64,000 bases of DNA, taken from assembly GCA_963728155.1 (NCBI GenBank), contig CAVSJF010000014.1:106526-170525 (forward strand), written 5' to 3'. Positions 38,081 to 48,452 of the stretch are shown piece after piece. The first letter of the stretch is position 1. Each line of letters begins with the position of its first letter. The notes below the pieces were generated by a model. The model did not search any database. It worked only from the letters and a program-made list of their open reading frames with translations, and was not told where the DNA came from. A program made the translations under genes and the position numbers. The DNA comes from JACVRW01 sp963728155 (GTDB taxonomy: Bacteria; Actinomycetota; Thermoleophilia; Solirubrobacterales; Thermoleophilaceae).

Positions 38081-39321
38081 ATGGCGCCGCCTGCTGAGGA
38101 ACATCCGCTCCACATCCTGATGCTGGCCGACCGCGATTGGACGCACCCGGACGCGGGGGCAACGGCGCCAACATCGAAGCTCAGGTGCGCCGGTGGGTGG
38201 CGTGGGGGCACCGGGTCACGATTGTGACCGGGAGCTACCCGGGTGCGAAGAAGGTCGAGCGCTTCGGCCCCCGGCTGACGATTCACCGGGCCGGCAATCG
38301 TGCCACGGTGTTTCCGCTGGCGCTCGGGACCGTCCTGCGAGGCGTGGGTCGCGATGCCGATGTGGTGGTCGAGGTGATCAACGGAATCACCTTTCTCACT
38401 CCGCTGTGGCTGCGAAAGCCGCGGGTGGCGATGGTGCACCACGTTCATCGCGAGCTGTTCATAGGGGAGTTCGGTCTGGCCGGTCACCTCATCTACTGGC
38501 TCGCGGAGAAGCTTCCCCTGAGCACCCTGTACCGCCGCACGCCCTTCGTGACCATCTCCAACTCCGCCCGGGACGACCTTGCCCGCGACGGCATTCCGCC
38601 GGGGCACATCACGGTGGAGTACCTCGGCGTGGACGTGGAGCACTACGGCCGAGGGGCCCGCGCTCCCCGACCGCGCCTGATCTTCGTCGGTCGCCTCAAG
38701 GCCTACAAGAACGTGGAGGCGCTCTTCGACGTGCTCGATGCCGTTCCCGAGGCCCAGCTCGACATCGTCGGGGAGGGCGACCACCGCCCTGACCTCGAGC
38801 GCGAGATCGGGCGCCGAGGCCTGGCCGGTCGCGTGGTCATGCATGGCTACGTCGACGGCGAGCGCAAGGCCGAGCTATACGGCCGCGCCTGGCTGAACAT
38901 GACCGCCTCGCGGTCGGAGGGCTGGTCGCTGACGGTGATCGAGGCCGCTGTGTGCGGCACGCCGAGCGTGGCGCTAGCCACCGGCGGCCTGCCCGAGTCG
39001 ATCGTGGACGGGGAGACGGGGATGCTCGCCGCCAACAATCATGACCTGGTGCTCAAAGCCCGGCAGCTGATTGACGACAACGCTTTGCGCGAGCGCATGG
39101 GCGACGCGGCTGAGCGCCGGGCGCGAACTTTCTCTTGGGACCGTTCTGCGCGCGCCTACCTCGAGGTGGTGCGCCGCCAGGCGGGTCTGGCGAGCGGGCC
39201 GCCGGTGCCCCAGCCCGCCGGCACGCATGCCGCCGGTCATGAGGGCGACAACGGCCTTCCGCCTAGCTTCCCGGTCCCTGAGCCAGAGCCTCAGGGTGCT
39301 CGCGGTACCAGCTCACCGTGA
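38081..39321 (+). CDS. Glycosyltransferase family 4, 5' frameshift
   Basis: About 413 residues. The start ATG at 38081 (TAGCGT eleven bases upstream) gives MAPPAEEHPLHILMLADRDW. A correction near 38155 joins it to the long frame with GANIEAQVRRWVAWGH. Further motifs: MVHHVHRELF, VEYLGVDVEHY, LIFVGRLKAYKNVEALF and SRSEGWSLTVIEAAVCGTPSVAL with the conserved Glu pair. The C-terminal 40 residues are Pro-rich. It is a cytoplasmic retaining transferase. The 3' end overlaps the convergent epimerase by 59 bases, an unusually long overlap that may mean the true stop is earlier. Confidence 0.82.
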
Positions 39322-40240
39322 GCTCCAACCCGCTCTGAAGGTCGCGCTTGGGCGCCCAGCCGGTGAGCTCTCGCAGCTTGGTGGTGTCCACGTATTGCCG
39401 GTCGATCTCCCCGTGGGGCGTGCCCTTGCCCCGGATGTCCGGCTGGACCTCGGTGCCGGCGATCCGGCAGATCAGGTCGACCACCTCGCGCACGGCATAC
39501 GAACGCCCGCTGCCGGCGTTGAAAGCCTCGCCGCGGGCGCCCTCGCCGTCGAGCGCCCGAGCGATGGCCAGGTAGGCCTCGGCGGCGTCCTCCACGTATA
39601 TGAAGTCGCGCTCGGGGGTGCCGTCGGAGCGAATCACGGGGGCCCGGCCGGACAGCGCGGCGGCCACGGCCTCGGGCACCAGCCGCGAGCCGTTGGTGTC
39701 GCCGCCGCCGTAGAGGTTGGCGAAGCGCGTGGTGGCGACGGGCAGCCCATACGTATGCCAGTAGGAGCGCGCGATGAGATCGGCCGCCGCCTTGCTGGCG
39801 TCGTAGGGAAAGCGCGCCAGGAGCGCGCTGTCCTCGCGGTAGGGCAGCTCCTCGTGGGCGCCGTAGGCCTTGTCGGAGGCGGCCACGACCACCCGCGCGG
39901 GCTCCTGGCGCCGACACGCCTCGAGCACCACCCAGGTACCGCGCACGTTGGTCTCCCAGGTGTCGAGCGGCGAGCGGTTGGCCGTGCCCACGATGGTCTG
40001 AGCGGCCAGGTGGAACACGCTGTCGATCTCGTAGCCGCCCAGCGTGCGCTCCATCAGCGACAGGTCGGTCACGTCGCCGGTGACCACGTTCACCCGGGAC
40101 TCGAGGCCGAGCAGGGTGAGGGCCGAGCGCGGGCGGACGTCGCGGCGCAGGACGGTCACCTCGACACCCTCGTCGAGCAGGCGCCGCACCAGCCAGGTGC
40201 CCAGCAGCCCGTAGGCGCCGGTCACGAGGGCCGCGCGCAT
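39263..40240 (-). CDS. rfbG: NAD-dependent epimerase/dehydratase, probable CDP-glucose 4,6-dehydratase
   Basis: 325 residues of extended SDR fold: TGAYGLLG dinucleotide motif (7-14), active-site YDASK (146-150), and the SDKAYG motif (122-127) that is typical of CDP-glucose 4,6-dehydratases. NLYGGGDTNGSRLVPEA follows. It would convert CDP-glucose to CDP-4-keto-6-deoxyglucose. Its start overlaps the end of a glucose-1-phosphate cytidylyltransferase gene, the enzyme of the preceding step. That context supports the assignment more than sequence alone does. A GDP-sugar or dTDP-sugar substrate is possible but less likely. Confidence 0.78.
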   Translation of the reverse strand: MRAALVTGAYGLLGTWLVRRLLDEGVEVTVLRRDVRPRSALTLLGLESRVNVVTGDVTDLSLMERTLGGYEIDSVFHLAAQTIVGTANRSPLDTWETNVRGTWVVLEACRRQEPARVVVAASDKAYGAHEELPYREDSALLARFPYDASKAAADLIARSYWHTYGLPVATTRFANLYGGGDTNGSRLVPEAVAAALSGRAPVIRSDGTPERDFIYVEDAAEAYLAIARALDGEGARGEAFNAGSGRSYAVREVVDLICRIAGTEVQPDIRGKGTPHGEIDRQYVDTTKLRELTGWAPKRDLQSGLELTVSWYREHPEALAQGPGS

Positions 40241-40969
40241 CAGCTATCGCTCCAGAGCTTCCAGGGCGCACGGTCCTGCGCCCAGGCGTCGTTGAGCGAG
40301 ACCGCGTCCTTGTAGGTGTCCATGCACTCCCAGAAGCCCTCGTGGCGGTAGGCGTGCAGCTCGCCCGCCGGCCGCCAGCTCGCTCGAGCGGCTCGCGCTC
40401 GAGCACCGCCTCGTCGCCGATGTATTCCAGCGCCCCGGGCTCGAAGCAGAAGAAGCCGCCGTTGATCCAGTGCTCCAGACGGGGCTTCTCGCGAAAGCCG
40501 CGGACGCGGCCCTCGCCGTTGAGCTCGGCGACGCCGAACTGGAGCTCGGGCCGCACCACCGTCATGGTGGCGAGCGCTCCCTCGGCGCGGTGGCAGGCGA
40601 CCAGGCGGCTCAGGTCGATGTCGGCCACGCCGTCGGCATAGGTGGCGCAGAAAGGGCATTCCCTCCAGCATCCGGCCGACCCGCTTGACCCGGCCGCCGG
40701 TGGGCGTGTCGAGGCCGGTGTCCACGCAGCGCACGCTCACTCCCGTGGGCCACGCGTGCGCCTCCGCGAACGCCTCGATCTGCTCTCCCCTGTAGCCCGT
40801 GGCCAGCACGAACCGGCGAAAGCCCTGCGCGGCGTAGATCTGCACCACGTGCCACACGATCGGCCGCCCGCCGATCTCCACCAGCGGCTTGGGGATGGCC
40901 TGGGTGTGCTCCTGGAGGCGCGTTCCGCGCCCGCCGCACAAAATTACGACCGGCGTCCAACTCGTTCAT
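40240..40969 (-). CDS. rfbF: Glucose-1-phosphate cytidylyltransferase, frameshifted
   Basis: About 240 residues after corrections near 40945, 40655 and 40375. The frames give VVILCGGRGTRLQEHT (nucleotide-binding loop), IPKPLVEIGGRPIVWHVVQIY, an ATGYRGEQIEAF helix, then FREKPRLEHWINGGFFCFEP, and GFWECMDTYKDAVSLNDAW. The words match RfbF-type CTP:glucose-1-phosphate cytidylyltransferases well. It makes CDP-glucose for the dehydratase that follows. The ATG at 40969 has TAGATT nine bases upstream and lies in a different frame from the body, hence the assumed correction. It is divergent from the GT2 at 41022. Confidence 0.8.
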
Positions 40970-40978
40970 GAGCCGGAG

Positions 40979-40984
40979 AATCTA
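40979..40984 (-). promoter_or_regulatory. Promoter -10-like TAGATT, 9 bases before the cytidylyltransferase
   Basis: Minus strand. It supports the ATG at 40969 despite its frame. Confidence 0.5.
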
Positions 40985-41008
40985 TGCATCCGCGTTCAAG
41001 TCCCGCGA

Positions 41009-41014
41009 TAGGTT
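41009..41014 (+). promoter_or_regulatory. Promoter -10-like TAGGTT, 7 bases before the ALG5-like GT2
   Basis: Plus strand, in the 52-base divergent spacer. No Shine-Dalgarno precedes the ATG. Confidence 0.5.
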
Positions 41015-41021
41015 GATGTGA

Positions 41022-41829
41022 ATGGCGCCCTGGATGTCAGTGGTGATTCCCGCCTACAACGAGGAGATGACCGTCGCCGGCACGGTGTCCGCGGCGCGGG
41101 CCTGGCTCGAGGAGCGCGGCGTCACCTACGAGATCGTGGTGGTGGACAACGCGAGCACCGACCGGACGGTGGAGGTGCTGGAGCCGCTCCTGGACGGCCC
41201 CAGGGTGCGGCTGCTGCGCAACGAGGTTAACGGCGGCAAGGGCTACTCGGTCCGGCGCGGCATGCTCGACTGCTCGGGCGAGCTTCGTCTCATGTGCGAC
41301 GCCGACTGCCTCCCCTCGCTGGTGTCGCTCGACGACATGGTCGCGCTGACCGACGGAGCCGACGTGGTGATCGGCTCGCGCAACATCGACGGGTCGCGGG
41401 TCGACCGCACTCAGCCGATGCGCAGGCGAATCGCGAGCTGGAACTTCTTGAACCTCTGCCGGCTGACCATGAACGAGCCCAGCCGCGACATCTTCTGCGG
41501 ATTCAAGCTATGGCGCGCCGAGGCCGCCGAGGCGGCCTTCTCGCGCCAGAGCATCGACGGGTGGGCCTTCGACATCGAGGTGCTCGCTCTCGCGCGCCGG
41601 CTCGGATACACCGTGCGCGAGACCGGCATCGTGTGGAACGACCGGGAGGGCTCGCGGCTGTCCATGACCCGCGTGCTGGTGCCGGTGATCCGCGAGCTGC
41701 TGGCTGCCCGGCGCAACGTGCGCCGCGCCGTCGGGCGACCGGCTGGGCGCTTCTCGCGGTCCCGCCTCAGCGCGGCTCGACAACGAGGGAGATCCGGCGG
41801 TCGAGTCGGCCGGCCCCGCCGGGAGCTGA
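41022..41829 (+). CDS. Polyprenyl-phosphate glycosyltransferase-like GT2, 3' frameshift
   Basis: About 268 residues. The frame from the ATG (TAGGTT seven bases upstream) has SVVIPAYNEEMTVAGT, VVDNASTDRT, LRLMCDADCLPSL with the metal-binding DAD, DVVIGSRN and the typical late phrase DIFCGFKLWRAEAAEAAF. This is the ALG5/DPG-synthase pattern. A shift near 41770 would give the ending DPAVESAGPAGS and a TGA at 41827-41829. Otherwise the frame runs into the methyltransferase as a shadow. It likely loads glucose or a similar sugar on polyprenyl phosphate. The methyltransferase starts 7 bases later. Confidence 0.82.
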
Positions 41830-41835
41830 GCATCG

Positions 41836-42561
41836 TTGGAGGAGTGGCGCTACCGCGAGCTCTACGAGCTCGAGGACAGGCACTGGTGGTTTCGCTCGCG
41901 GCGCCGGGTCGTGTGGGCGTTGCTGCGCCGGGCCGGGCTGCCGCCCTCGCAGCGAGTTCTCGACGCCGGCTGCGGCACGGGGCGCAACCTGCTCGAGTTC
42001 GGCGGCCTCGGTGAGGCGGAGGGGGTGGACTTCTCGGCCGACGCGGTCGAGTTCTGCCGGCGGCGCGGCCTCGAGCGGGTGCAGCAGGCGGTCCTCGAGC
42101 AGCTGCCCTTCGACGACGGGCGCTTCGACGTGGTGATCGCAACCGACGTGATCGAGCACCTCGACGACGACCGCCGCGCACTGGCCGAGCTGCGCCGCGT
42201 GACCGCGCCGGGCGGCCGGCTCGTGGTCACCGTTCCCGCCTACACGTGGCTGTGGAGCCGCCACGACGAGTCCATGCATCACCGTCGGCGCTACACGGCC
42301 GGGCGCCTGAGCGCCCAGATGAGCGCCGCCGGCTGGAAGCCCGAGGTCGAGACCTACTTCTTCAGCATCCTGCTCCCCGGCGTGGCCGCGGTGCGCGCCT
42401 TTCGCCGCGGCGAGGGCAACGGCGAGTCGGATCTCTCGCTCACCTCCCCGGCGATGGGGCGCCTGCTGGAGCTGCCCTCCCGCGCCGAGGCCAAGCTGAT
42501 CGAGCGCGGGGTGAAGCTGCCCGCCGGCGTGTCGGTGGGGATGGTGGCCAGGGCGGCCTAG
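41836..42561 (+). CDS. SAM-dependent class I methyltransferase
   Basis: 241 residues, TTG start. Motif I VLDAGCGTGR is at 41-50 with a preceding EDRHWWFRSRRR helix seen in many sugar- or lipid-modifying methyltransferases. The acidic residue of motif II (GVDFSADA) and the DVVIATDVIEHLDDD strand follow. A family-typical WSRHDESMHHRRRY segment lies near the substrate site. It may O-methylate a sugar or a lipid carrier intermediate. It sits directly after the ALG5-like GT2 in the same operon, and a further GT2 converges on it with a short gap. Confidence 0.85.
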   Translation: MEEWRYRELYELEDRHWWFRSRRRVVWALLRRAGLPPSQRVLDAGCGTGRNLLEFGGLGEAEGVDFSADAVEFCRRRGLERVQQAVLEQLPFDDGRFDVVIATDVIEHLDDDRRALAELRRVTAPGGRLVVTVPAYTWLWSRHDESMHHRRRYTAGRLSAQMSAAGWKPEVETYFFSILLPGVAAVRAFRRGEGNGESDLSLTSPAMGRLLELPSRAEAKLIERGVKLPAGVSVGMVARAA

Positions 42562-42568
42562 GCCGGGC

Positions 42569-43297
42569 CTAGAGCCGGCGGAAACGCAGGAGCAACAGAT
42601 CGAGCAACATGCGGGAGGCGTCGCCGAAGCCGCCCACGCGCGACTCCTCCACGTGGCGCCAGCGCACCGGCACCTCGGCGATCGTCCACCCGCGCCGGCG
42701 CGCTCGTACGAGCACCTCGGCGTCGAACCCGAAGCGAAACGTGGTCAGAGGGGGAAAGCACGCCTCGGCGGCCTCGGCGGTGAACACCTTGAAGCCGCAC
42801 TGGGTGTCGCGGATGCCGGGCAGCACCAGCAGGCGCAGCAGGCGGTTGTAGGTCCGGCCCATCAGCTCGCGCCATCCGGGTTGATGGACCTCGATGTTGC
42901 TGCCTGGCACATCACGCGAGGCGATGGCCACCTGGGACGGCGGTCGCTCAGATGCGATGCGCAGGCGGGGCAGCTCGTCGATCGGCGTGCTGAGGTCAGC
43001 GTCGCTGAAGGCGCGATGGGCGCCGCGGGCCCGGAGCATGCCTTCTCTGACCGCCGCACCCTTGCCCTCGATTGGCGGGCAGCCGCAGGACGGACAGCTC
43101 GGGCCAGTGCTCGCGAGCTGCTGGGCCTCGGCCAAAGTCGCCGTCGTCGCTGCCGTCATCCACGACGATCACCTCGTACGTCTCGTCTTGGCGTCGAGGT
43201 AGCTCCGGACGCGCCGAAGGGTGGGCGGGAGCCGGCGAGCCTCGTTGTACGCGGGCACAACCAGGCTCAGGCCTACCTGTGAGGAAGAATTGTCCAT
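42569..43297 (-). CDS. ALG5-like polyprenyl-phosphate glycosyltransferase GT2, frameshifted
   Basis: About 243 residues from the ATG at 43297. The first frame has SLVVPAYNEARRLPPTLRRV. After shifts near 43190 and 43080 the main frame has GKGAAVREGM, FSDADLSTPIDELPRL with the metal-binding DAD, and NRLLRLLVLPGIRDTQCGFK. The phrase DTQCGFKVF is diagnostic of dolichyl-phosphate beta-glucosyltransferase homologues. It would make polyprenyl-phosphate-glucose or a related donor for extracytoplasmic GT-C enzymes such as those encoded to the right. It is divergent from the first YfhO-like gene. Confidence 0.8.
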
Positions 43298-43330
43298 GTC
43301 GAGAGGGCGGGAGAGGTTAGATGGTCGTTC

Positions 43331-45919
43331 ATGGCGCCGAGCGATCTCCCGCCCTACCATCCCGGAATAGGTAAGGGGTTTCGGGTCATGCACAGCCCGG
43401 CTGCGGCCCGGCACGGGTTTCGGCGGCTTGGATCACGCGCGCGACGCTTGGCGACGCGAGTAGGCGCCAGCCGTGCCGCGCTATGGCTGGGCCGCCATCC
43501 GACGCCGGCGGCCGCAGCGATCTACCTCGCTCTGGCCGTTGCTCTGGTCGGCGGGGGCCTGCTCCCCGGGAAGACTCTGTCTGCGTCGGACTATCTTTGG
43601 ACCGTTCCGCCGTGGGACGCGTCCGCCCCCGCAGGCGTCGGCCGCGCCGGTTCCAATCCGGAGCAGGTCGACGCGGTGTTCTTGGACCAGCCCTTCCTCG
43701 AGTACGCGGGCAGGACCTTTCCGGGAATCGCGCAGTGGAACCCGCATGTCATGGCCGGCCGCCCCTTTGCCGCCCAACCGATCTCGGGCGCCTTCTCGCT
43801 GTTCAGCCTGCCCGCCTACGCACTCTCCCTCTGGTCAGCCCTGGCAGTGATCGCCGTGATGAAGCTGTTCGTCGCCGCGATGGGCACCTACCTCCTCGGG
43901 CGCGCCCTCGGCATGCGCTTTGCCGGAGCGCTGCTTGCCGGCCTCGTCTTCGGTTTTGGCTTTTTCGCGACCGTTGGGCTGTCGCTACAGCGCTTTCGGG
44001 TGTTCGCCTTTCTTCCCTGGGTGCTCCTTCTCGTGGAGGCGGTCGTCCGGCGTCCAAGGGTGTTGATCCCCATGGTCGGGCTGGCGGTTGTGGTGGGGCT
44101 CCAGTTCCTGTCTGGCATGCCCGAAGCCAGTGCTGCGGTGCTCATCGCCGCTGCCGCTTTCGCCGCATGGCGTGTCGTGGGCACGAGGGCGCGGGGAGAT
44201 GACAGGTGGAGGGCGGCCGGGATGCTCAGCGCGGGAGCGGTCGCCGGGGTCGGCTTGGCCGGCGTCCTGCTGGTGCCATTCGCCGAGGCGCTGTTCACCT
44301 CGTATGACTATCGCTGGCGCTCCCAATTCAGCGGGGGAGGAGTCCCGCCGAAGTTCCTGCTCGGGCTCTTCCTCCCCGACTACTGGGGTCGCAGTCCGCA
44401 CACTCAGGCGGGCGGGGACATCACGCTTCTGATCGATCGTGCCATGTATCCCGGTGCCATCGCTCTCATGCTTGCCGGGGCGGCCGTCGCCCTCCGCCCT
44501 ACGCGTGAGCGCATAGGTATTGCGCTCTTCGGCGTGCTCGCGCTCCTCCTGGCGGTCGAGCTGGACCCGCTGGTAGCGATCTGGGAGCAGCTGCCGCTGC
44601 TCCAGACCATGAAGCTCAACTACCTGCTGGTCTGGCCCACAATTGCGATCGCCGTGCTTGCCGGCTGGGGCCTGGACGACCTGGCGCGGCGCCGGGGATC
44701 GCCGGAGCGCCTGCGCGGGGCCGTAGGGATTGGGGTGGTCGGGCTGCTCGTCCCCGTCGTGTGGATGATCTTCGCCGGGACGCTGTCGCTGGACGATTTT
44801 TCGGCAGCGCTGTCCCTTGCCTGGGGCTCGATCTTCCCCCAGGAAGGGGAAACCCGCGCCGCCGGGCTGGCGAGCGTCGTCCACATGAGCGCGCTGCTGG
44901 AGTGGCTGGTCCCAGCCCTCCTGGCGCTTGCCCTCATTGCGCTGCGAGCCAAGCGAGTACCTCTCCTATCCGCTCGTGTCTTCGCGGTGCTGGCCCTGGC
45001 CCTCGTGGCGCTGGACCTGTGGCACATCGGCGCTGGAGTCAATCCCGTCATCCCCCGAAGTGAAGCCGTGCAGCCGACCACACCGGCGATCGAGCGCCTC
45101 CAGGCCCGCCATCCCGCGCGCTTCGTCGGGTTGGCGTCCGGTTTCGCGTCTGTTTTCCCCCCGAACCTGGCCATGCGATACGGGCTCAACGACGCCCGCG
45201 GATACGATTCTCCCGTCGACCTGCGCTTCGGCACGTTCTGGTCGACCGCCGTCCAGCCGCTTCTGCCCGGCACCCCGCTGGCCGTTGCCGATCCACCTCA
45301 ACCCGGCGCGCTCAAGGCGCTGGGCCTGCTCAGCGTGTCGAGTGTCATGCAGCATCCAAGTGCTCCGCTGCTCGAAGAAGAGGGTCTGCGGGTGGCCTAC
45401 GACGGGAAGGAGGCCCGTGTGTACACCAACGAAGCCGCGATCCCGCGGACCTTCCTGGTCGATCGTCAACGAGTAGTGGCAACTGGCGACCAGGCCTTGA
45501 GAGCAGTCACGGAACCCGAGTTCGACGCGACGCGGGTGGCCGTGACGGAGCACCGGCTCCCCGGGATTCCGTCGCAACGTGAGCAGGTGAGCGCGCCAAG
45601 CGCGGGGACAGCTCGGTTGATCGAGGATGCCGGCGATAAGGTGACCGTCGAGGTGACGGCGCGACGACCCGCGCTGCTGGTGATAACCGACGCGTTCAGC
45701 ACGGGGTGGAGAGCCAACGTGGACGGCGATTCTCGGCCGGTGGAACGGGTTGACTACATCCTGCGCGGGATCCAGGTGCCCGCCGGAGCCCATCGGGTCG
45801 AGCTCGTCTACCGGCCGACGACCTCGTGGGTAGGGCTCGGGCTCAGCATCGTCACGGCAGGCATGCTGCTCGGGGTGGTCGGCCTCGACCGCCGGCGGCG
45901 GCGCAGGCGGCCGGCATGA
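43331..45919 (+). CDS. YfhO-like multi-spanning membrane protein, first of a tandem pair
   Basis: 862 residues, intact. About 13 helices fill residues 50-560, and a C-terminal extracytoplasmic beta domain spans about 600-830. The early phrases SDYLWTVPPWDA, DQPFLEYAGRTFPGIAQWNPHVMAGRP, and the late LLVITDAFSTGWRANVDGD and VERVDYILRGIQVPAGAH are hallmarks of the YfhO/GT-C-like family. Members are thought to glycosylate surface polymers with polyprenyl-phosphate donors. Its stop overlaps the ATG of the paralogue (ATGA). A later ATG at 43388 is an alternative start. Confidence 0.82.
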   Translation: MAPSDLPPYHPGIGKGFRVMHSPAAARHGFRRLGSRARRLATRVGASRAALWLGRHPTPAAAAIYLALAVALVGGGLLPGKTLSASDYLWTVPPWDASAPAGVGRAGSNPEQVDAVFLDQPFLEYAGRTFPGIAQWNPHVMAGRPFAAQPISGAFSLFSLPAYALSLWSALAVIAVMKLFVAAMGTYLLGRALGMRFAGALLAGLVFGFGFFATVGLSLQRFRVFAFLPWVLLLVEAVVRRPRVLIPMVGLAVVVGLQFLSGMPEASAAVLIAAAAFAAWRVVGTRARGDDRWRAAGMLSAGAVAGVGLAGVLLVPFAEALFTSYDYRWRSQFSGGGVPPKFLLGLFLPDYWGRSPHTQAGGDITLLIDRAMYPGAIALMLAGAAVALRPTRERIGIALFGVLALLLAVELDPLVAIWEQLPLLQTMKLNYLLVWPTIAIAVLAGWGLDDLARRRGSPERLRGAVGIGVVGLLVPVVWMIFAGTLSLDDFSAALSLAWGSIFPQEGETRAAGLASVVHMSALLEWLVPALLALALIALRAKRVPLLSARVFAVLALALVALDLWHIGAGVNPVIPRSEAVQPTTPAIERLQARHPARFVGLASGFASVFPPNLAMRYGLNDARGYDSPVDLRFGTFWSTAVQPLLPGTPLAVADPPQPGALKALGLLSVSSVMQHPSAPLLEEEGLRVAYDGKEARVYTNEAAIPRTFLVDRQRVVATGDQALRAVTEPEFDATRVAVTEHRLPGIPSQREQVSAPSAGTARLIEDAGDKVTVEVTARRPALLVITDAFSTGWRANVDGDSRPVERVDYILRGIQVPAGAHRVELVYRPTTSWVGLGLSIVTAGMLLGVVGLDRRRRRRRPA

Positions 45920-48452
45920 GCACCGTCCAGCGGACATCGGCAGCCAAGGAATCCGCCGCCGCGCGGCCGGCGCGCCTTGGTGAGCGCATACTCAGGCGAC
46001 CTGCGTTGACGGCTGCCCTGATCTACGCGGTCCTCTCGCTGATCATGGTGGCTCCCGGCCTCGTGCCCGGCTCGACTCTCTCGGGGTCGGACCTTCTGTT
46101 CAGCAACGTCCCCTGGCTCGAGGAAAGGCCGGCCGACGTCCCGGGCCTAGGCTCGAACTTCGAGCTGGCCGACTCGGCGCTGGTCTTCCAGCCCTTTCTC
46201 CAGCACACCCGCGCCGAGCTGCCGCATGTGCCGCTGTGGAACCCGGAGATCTGCCGGCGGTCGGCCCTATCTGGCCAACGCGCAGTCGGCGATCTTCTCG
46301 CCCTTCAGCTGGCCGGCCTACGTTCTGCCCTTCTGGTGGTCGCTCGGACTGATCGCCGCCGTCAAGCTCTTCCTCGGGGCCTTTGGCGCCTTCCAGCTGG
46401 GCCGGCTGTTCGGAATGCGCTTTGGCGGTGCGCTGCTCACGGGGCTGGTGTTTGCCTTCGGCACCTTCTTCGTCATCTGGCTGGCCTGGCCGCTCACCAA
46501 CATCTTCCCGCTCATCCCATGGCTGCTGATCCTCGCTGAGCTCGTGATTCGACGCCCCGGGGCGCTCGTGGGCGCCGGCCTGGCCACCGCGGTGGCTCTG
46601 ACCTTCTTCGGCGGCCATCCCGAGTCGTCGTTTCACGCGATCGTGATCACCACCCTCTTCTTCGCCGTGCGCCTGGCCTGGAACGCGCGCTCGCCCGACG
46701 GCCGCTCGCAAGCGCTCGTGCGGCCCGTAGCCGTCTACCTCGGGGCCTGCTTCGTGGGCAGCGCGATCGCCGCGATCATGCTCGTGCCCTTCGCCGAGCT
46801 GCTTCTCAACAGCGGCGACCTGTCGCGCCGCCAGGGCGAGGACGCCCAACTCGTGGCCCAGCAAGTACCTGGGCGCGCTCTTCCTGCACGACTACTGGGG
46901 CCGGGCCACCCAGCAGTCCAACGTAGAGCCCTTCATGCAGGTACGCGGCTGGTACGCGGGCGCGCTGACGCTCATGCTCGCCACGGCGGCCCTGATCATC
47001 CGGCCCACGGTGGCGCGCATCGCCCTCGCGATCTTCGGGGTCCTAACCGCGATGGTCATCGTCGGCATCGACCCGGTGTTCTGGGTCGTCACCCAGCTGC
47101 CGGGCTTCAGCACCGCACACAACCAGCGCATGCTGATCTTCGTCCTGCTCGCGCTGGCCCTGCTGGCGGGCTGGGGACTCGACGACCTGAGTGCCCGGCG
47201 CGAGCTCTCGCGGCGACGGCGGGGGCTCGTGCTGGCCGCAGCAGCGGCGATCTTCTGCATTCCGTTCCTGTGGCTGGCGGGGGCCGGGACCCTGACGACG
47301 CGCGGGCTTGGGACGGCACTCGAGGTGGCCTGGGGCTTCGTCGACCCGCCGCCAGTCAACCCGCTGAGCCCCGAGACCGACCCGCTCTCCGTAGACGTGG
47401 TGCACATGAGTGCACTGCTTCAGTGGATCCCCCTCGCCGGCCTCGGCGTGCTGCTGCTGGCCTGGCGGCTCCTACCGCGACGGCCGCTGGTCGTGGGGGC
47501 CTTCGTCGCACTCGTGCTGGCCCTGCTGGCCGTGGACCTGTTCCGCGCCAACATGGGATTCAACCCGGCCATCCGCAGCGCGGACGCGGCTCCGCCCGAG
47601 ACCGGCGCCATCCGATACCTCCAGTCGCGCGCGCCCAACCGCTTCGTGGGAGTGAGCACGGACATCGCGTTCCAGCCGCTGCCGGCGGATCTGGCGATGG
47701 ACTTCGACCTCTTCGACGCGCGCAGCTATGACTATCCGGCCGAGAAGCGCTACGACCGGCTGTGGCGGCGCAACGTGGTACCCGGCGCGCCTGACTTCGC
47801 CCAGCCCGTCGAGCTGGCCAGCGCCACGCCCGCCTCCATTCGTGCGCTGAGCCTGCTCAGCGTGGCGGACTTCCTCCAGCACCCCGAGGGCGATCCCATC
47901 CGCGTACCGGGCACGCGAGTGGCCTACCGCGGGCCCGACGGCGTGGTCTACAGCAACGCCAACGCGCTGCCGCGGGTCTTCCTCGTGCAGCGCCAGCAGA
48001 CGGTCGACGGTGAAGAGGCGGCATTGGCGGCGGCCACTGCGCCCGGCTTCGACGGGCGCAGTTTGGCGGTCACCGAGAGCCGGCTGCCGGGTCTGCCCGA
48101 GTCGACCGGCGCCGACGCGGGAGGTTCGGCGGGAAGGGCCAGGCTCGCTTCCTACGAGGCCGAGAAGGTGGTCGCGAAGTCGAATGCGCCGCGCCGCAGT
48201 CTGCTGGTGCTCACCGATGTGCACTATCCCGGTTGGAAGGCGTTTGTCGACGGTGAAGAAGCCCCCGTCGAGAGGGTCGACTACCTGCTCCGCGGCGTCA
48301 TGGTTCCCGCCGGGAGCCACACGGTCGAGTTTCGCTACGAGCCCGCCAGCGTGCGGGCGGGCCTGATCATCTCGGCACTCGGCGTGGTCGCCCTTCTTGC
48401 GGCCTTGGGGGTGGGGCTGCAGCAGCGCCGTCGCGCGGGACACGCGAGATGA
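45916..48452 (+). CDS. YfhO-like multi-spanning membrane protein, second of a tandem pair, frameshifted
   Basis: About 845 residues after corrections near 46255 and 46865. It repeats the layout of the previous protein: SGSDLLFSNVPWLEERP, LVFQPFLQHTRAELPHVPLWNP, a long hydrophobic domain, and the C-terminal LLVLTDVHYPGWKAFVDGE and VERVDYLLRGVMVPAGSH. The two genes are clear paralogues from duplication, with the second coupled by ATGA to both its upstream and downstream neighbours. It is a likely GT-C-type surface glycosyltransferase. The first two segments contain the only damage; the last 500 residues are intact. Confidence 0.78.
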
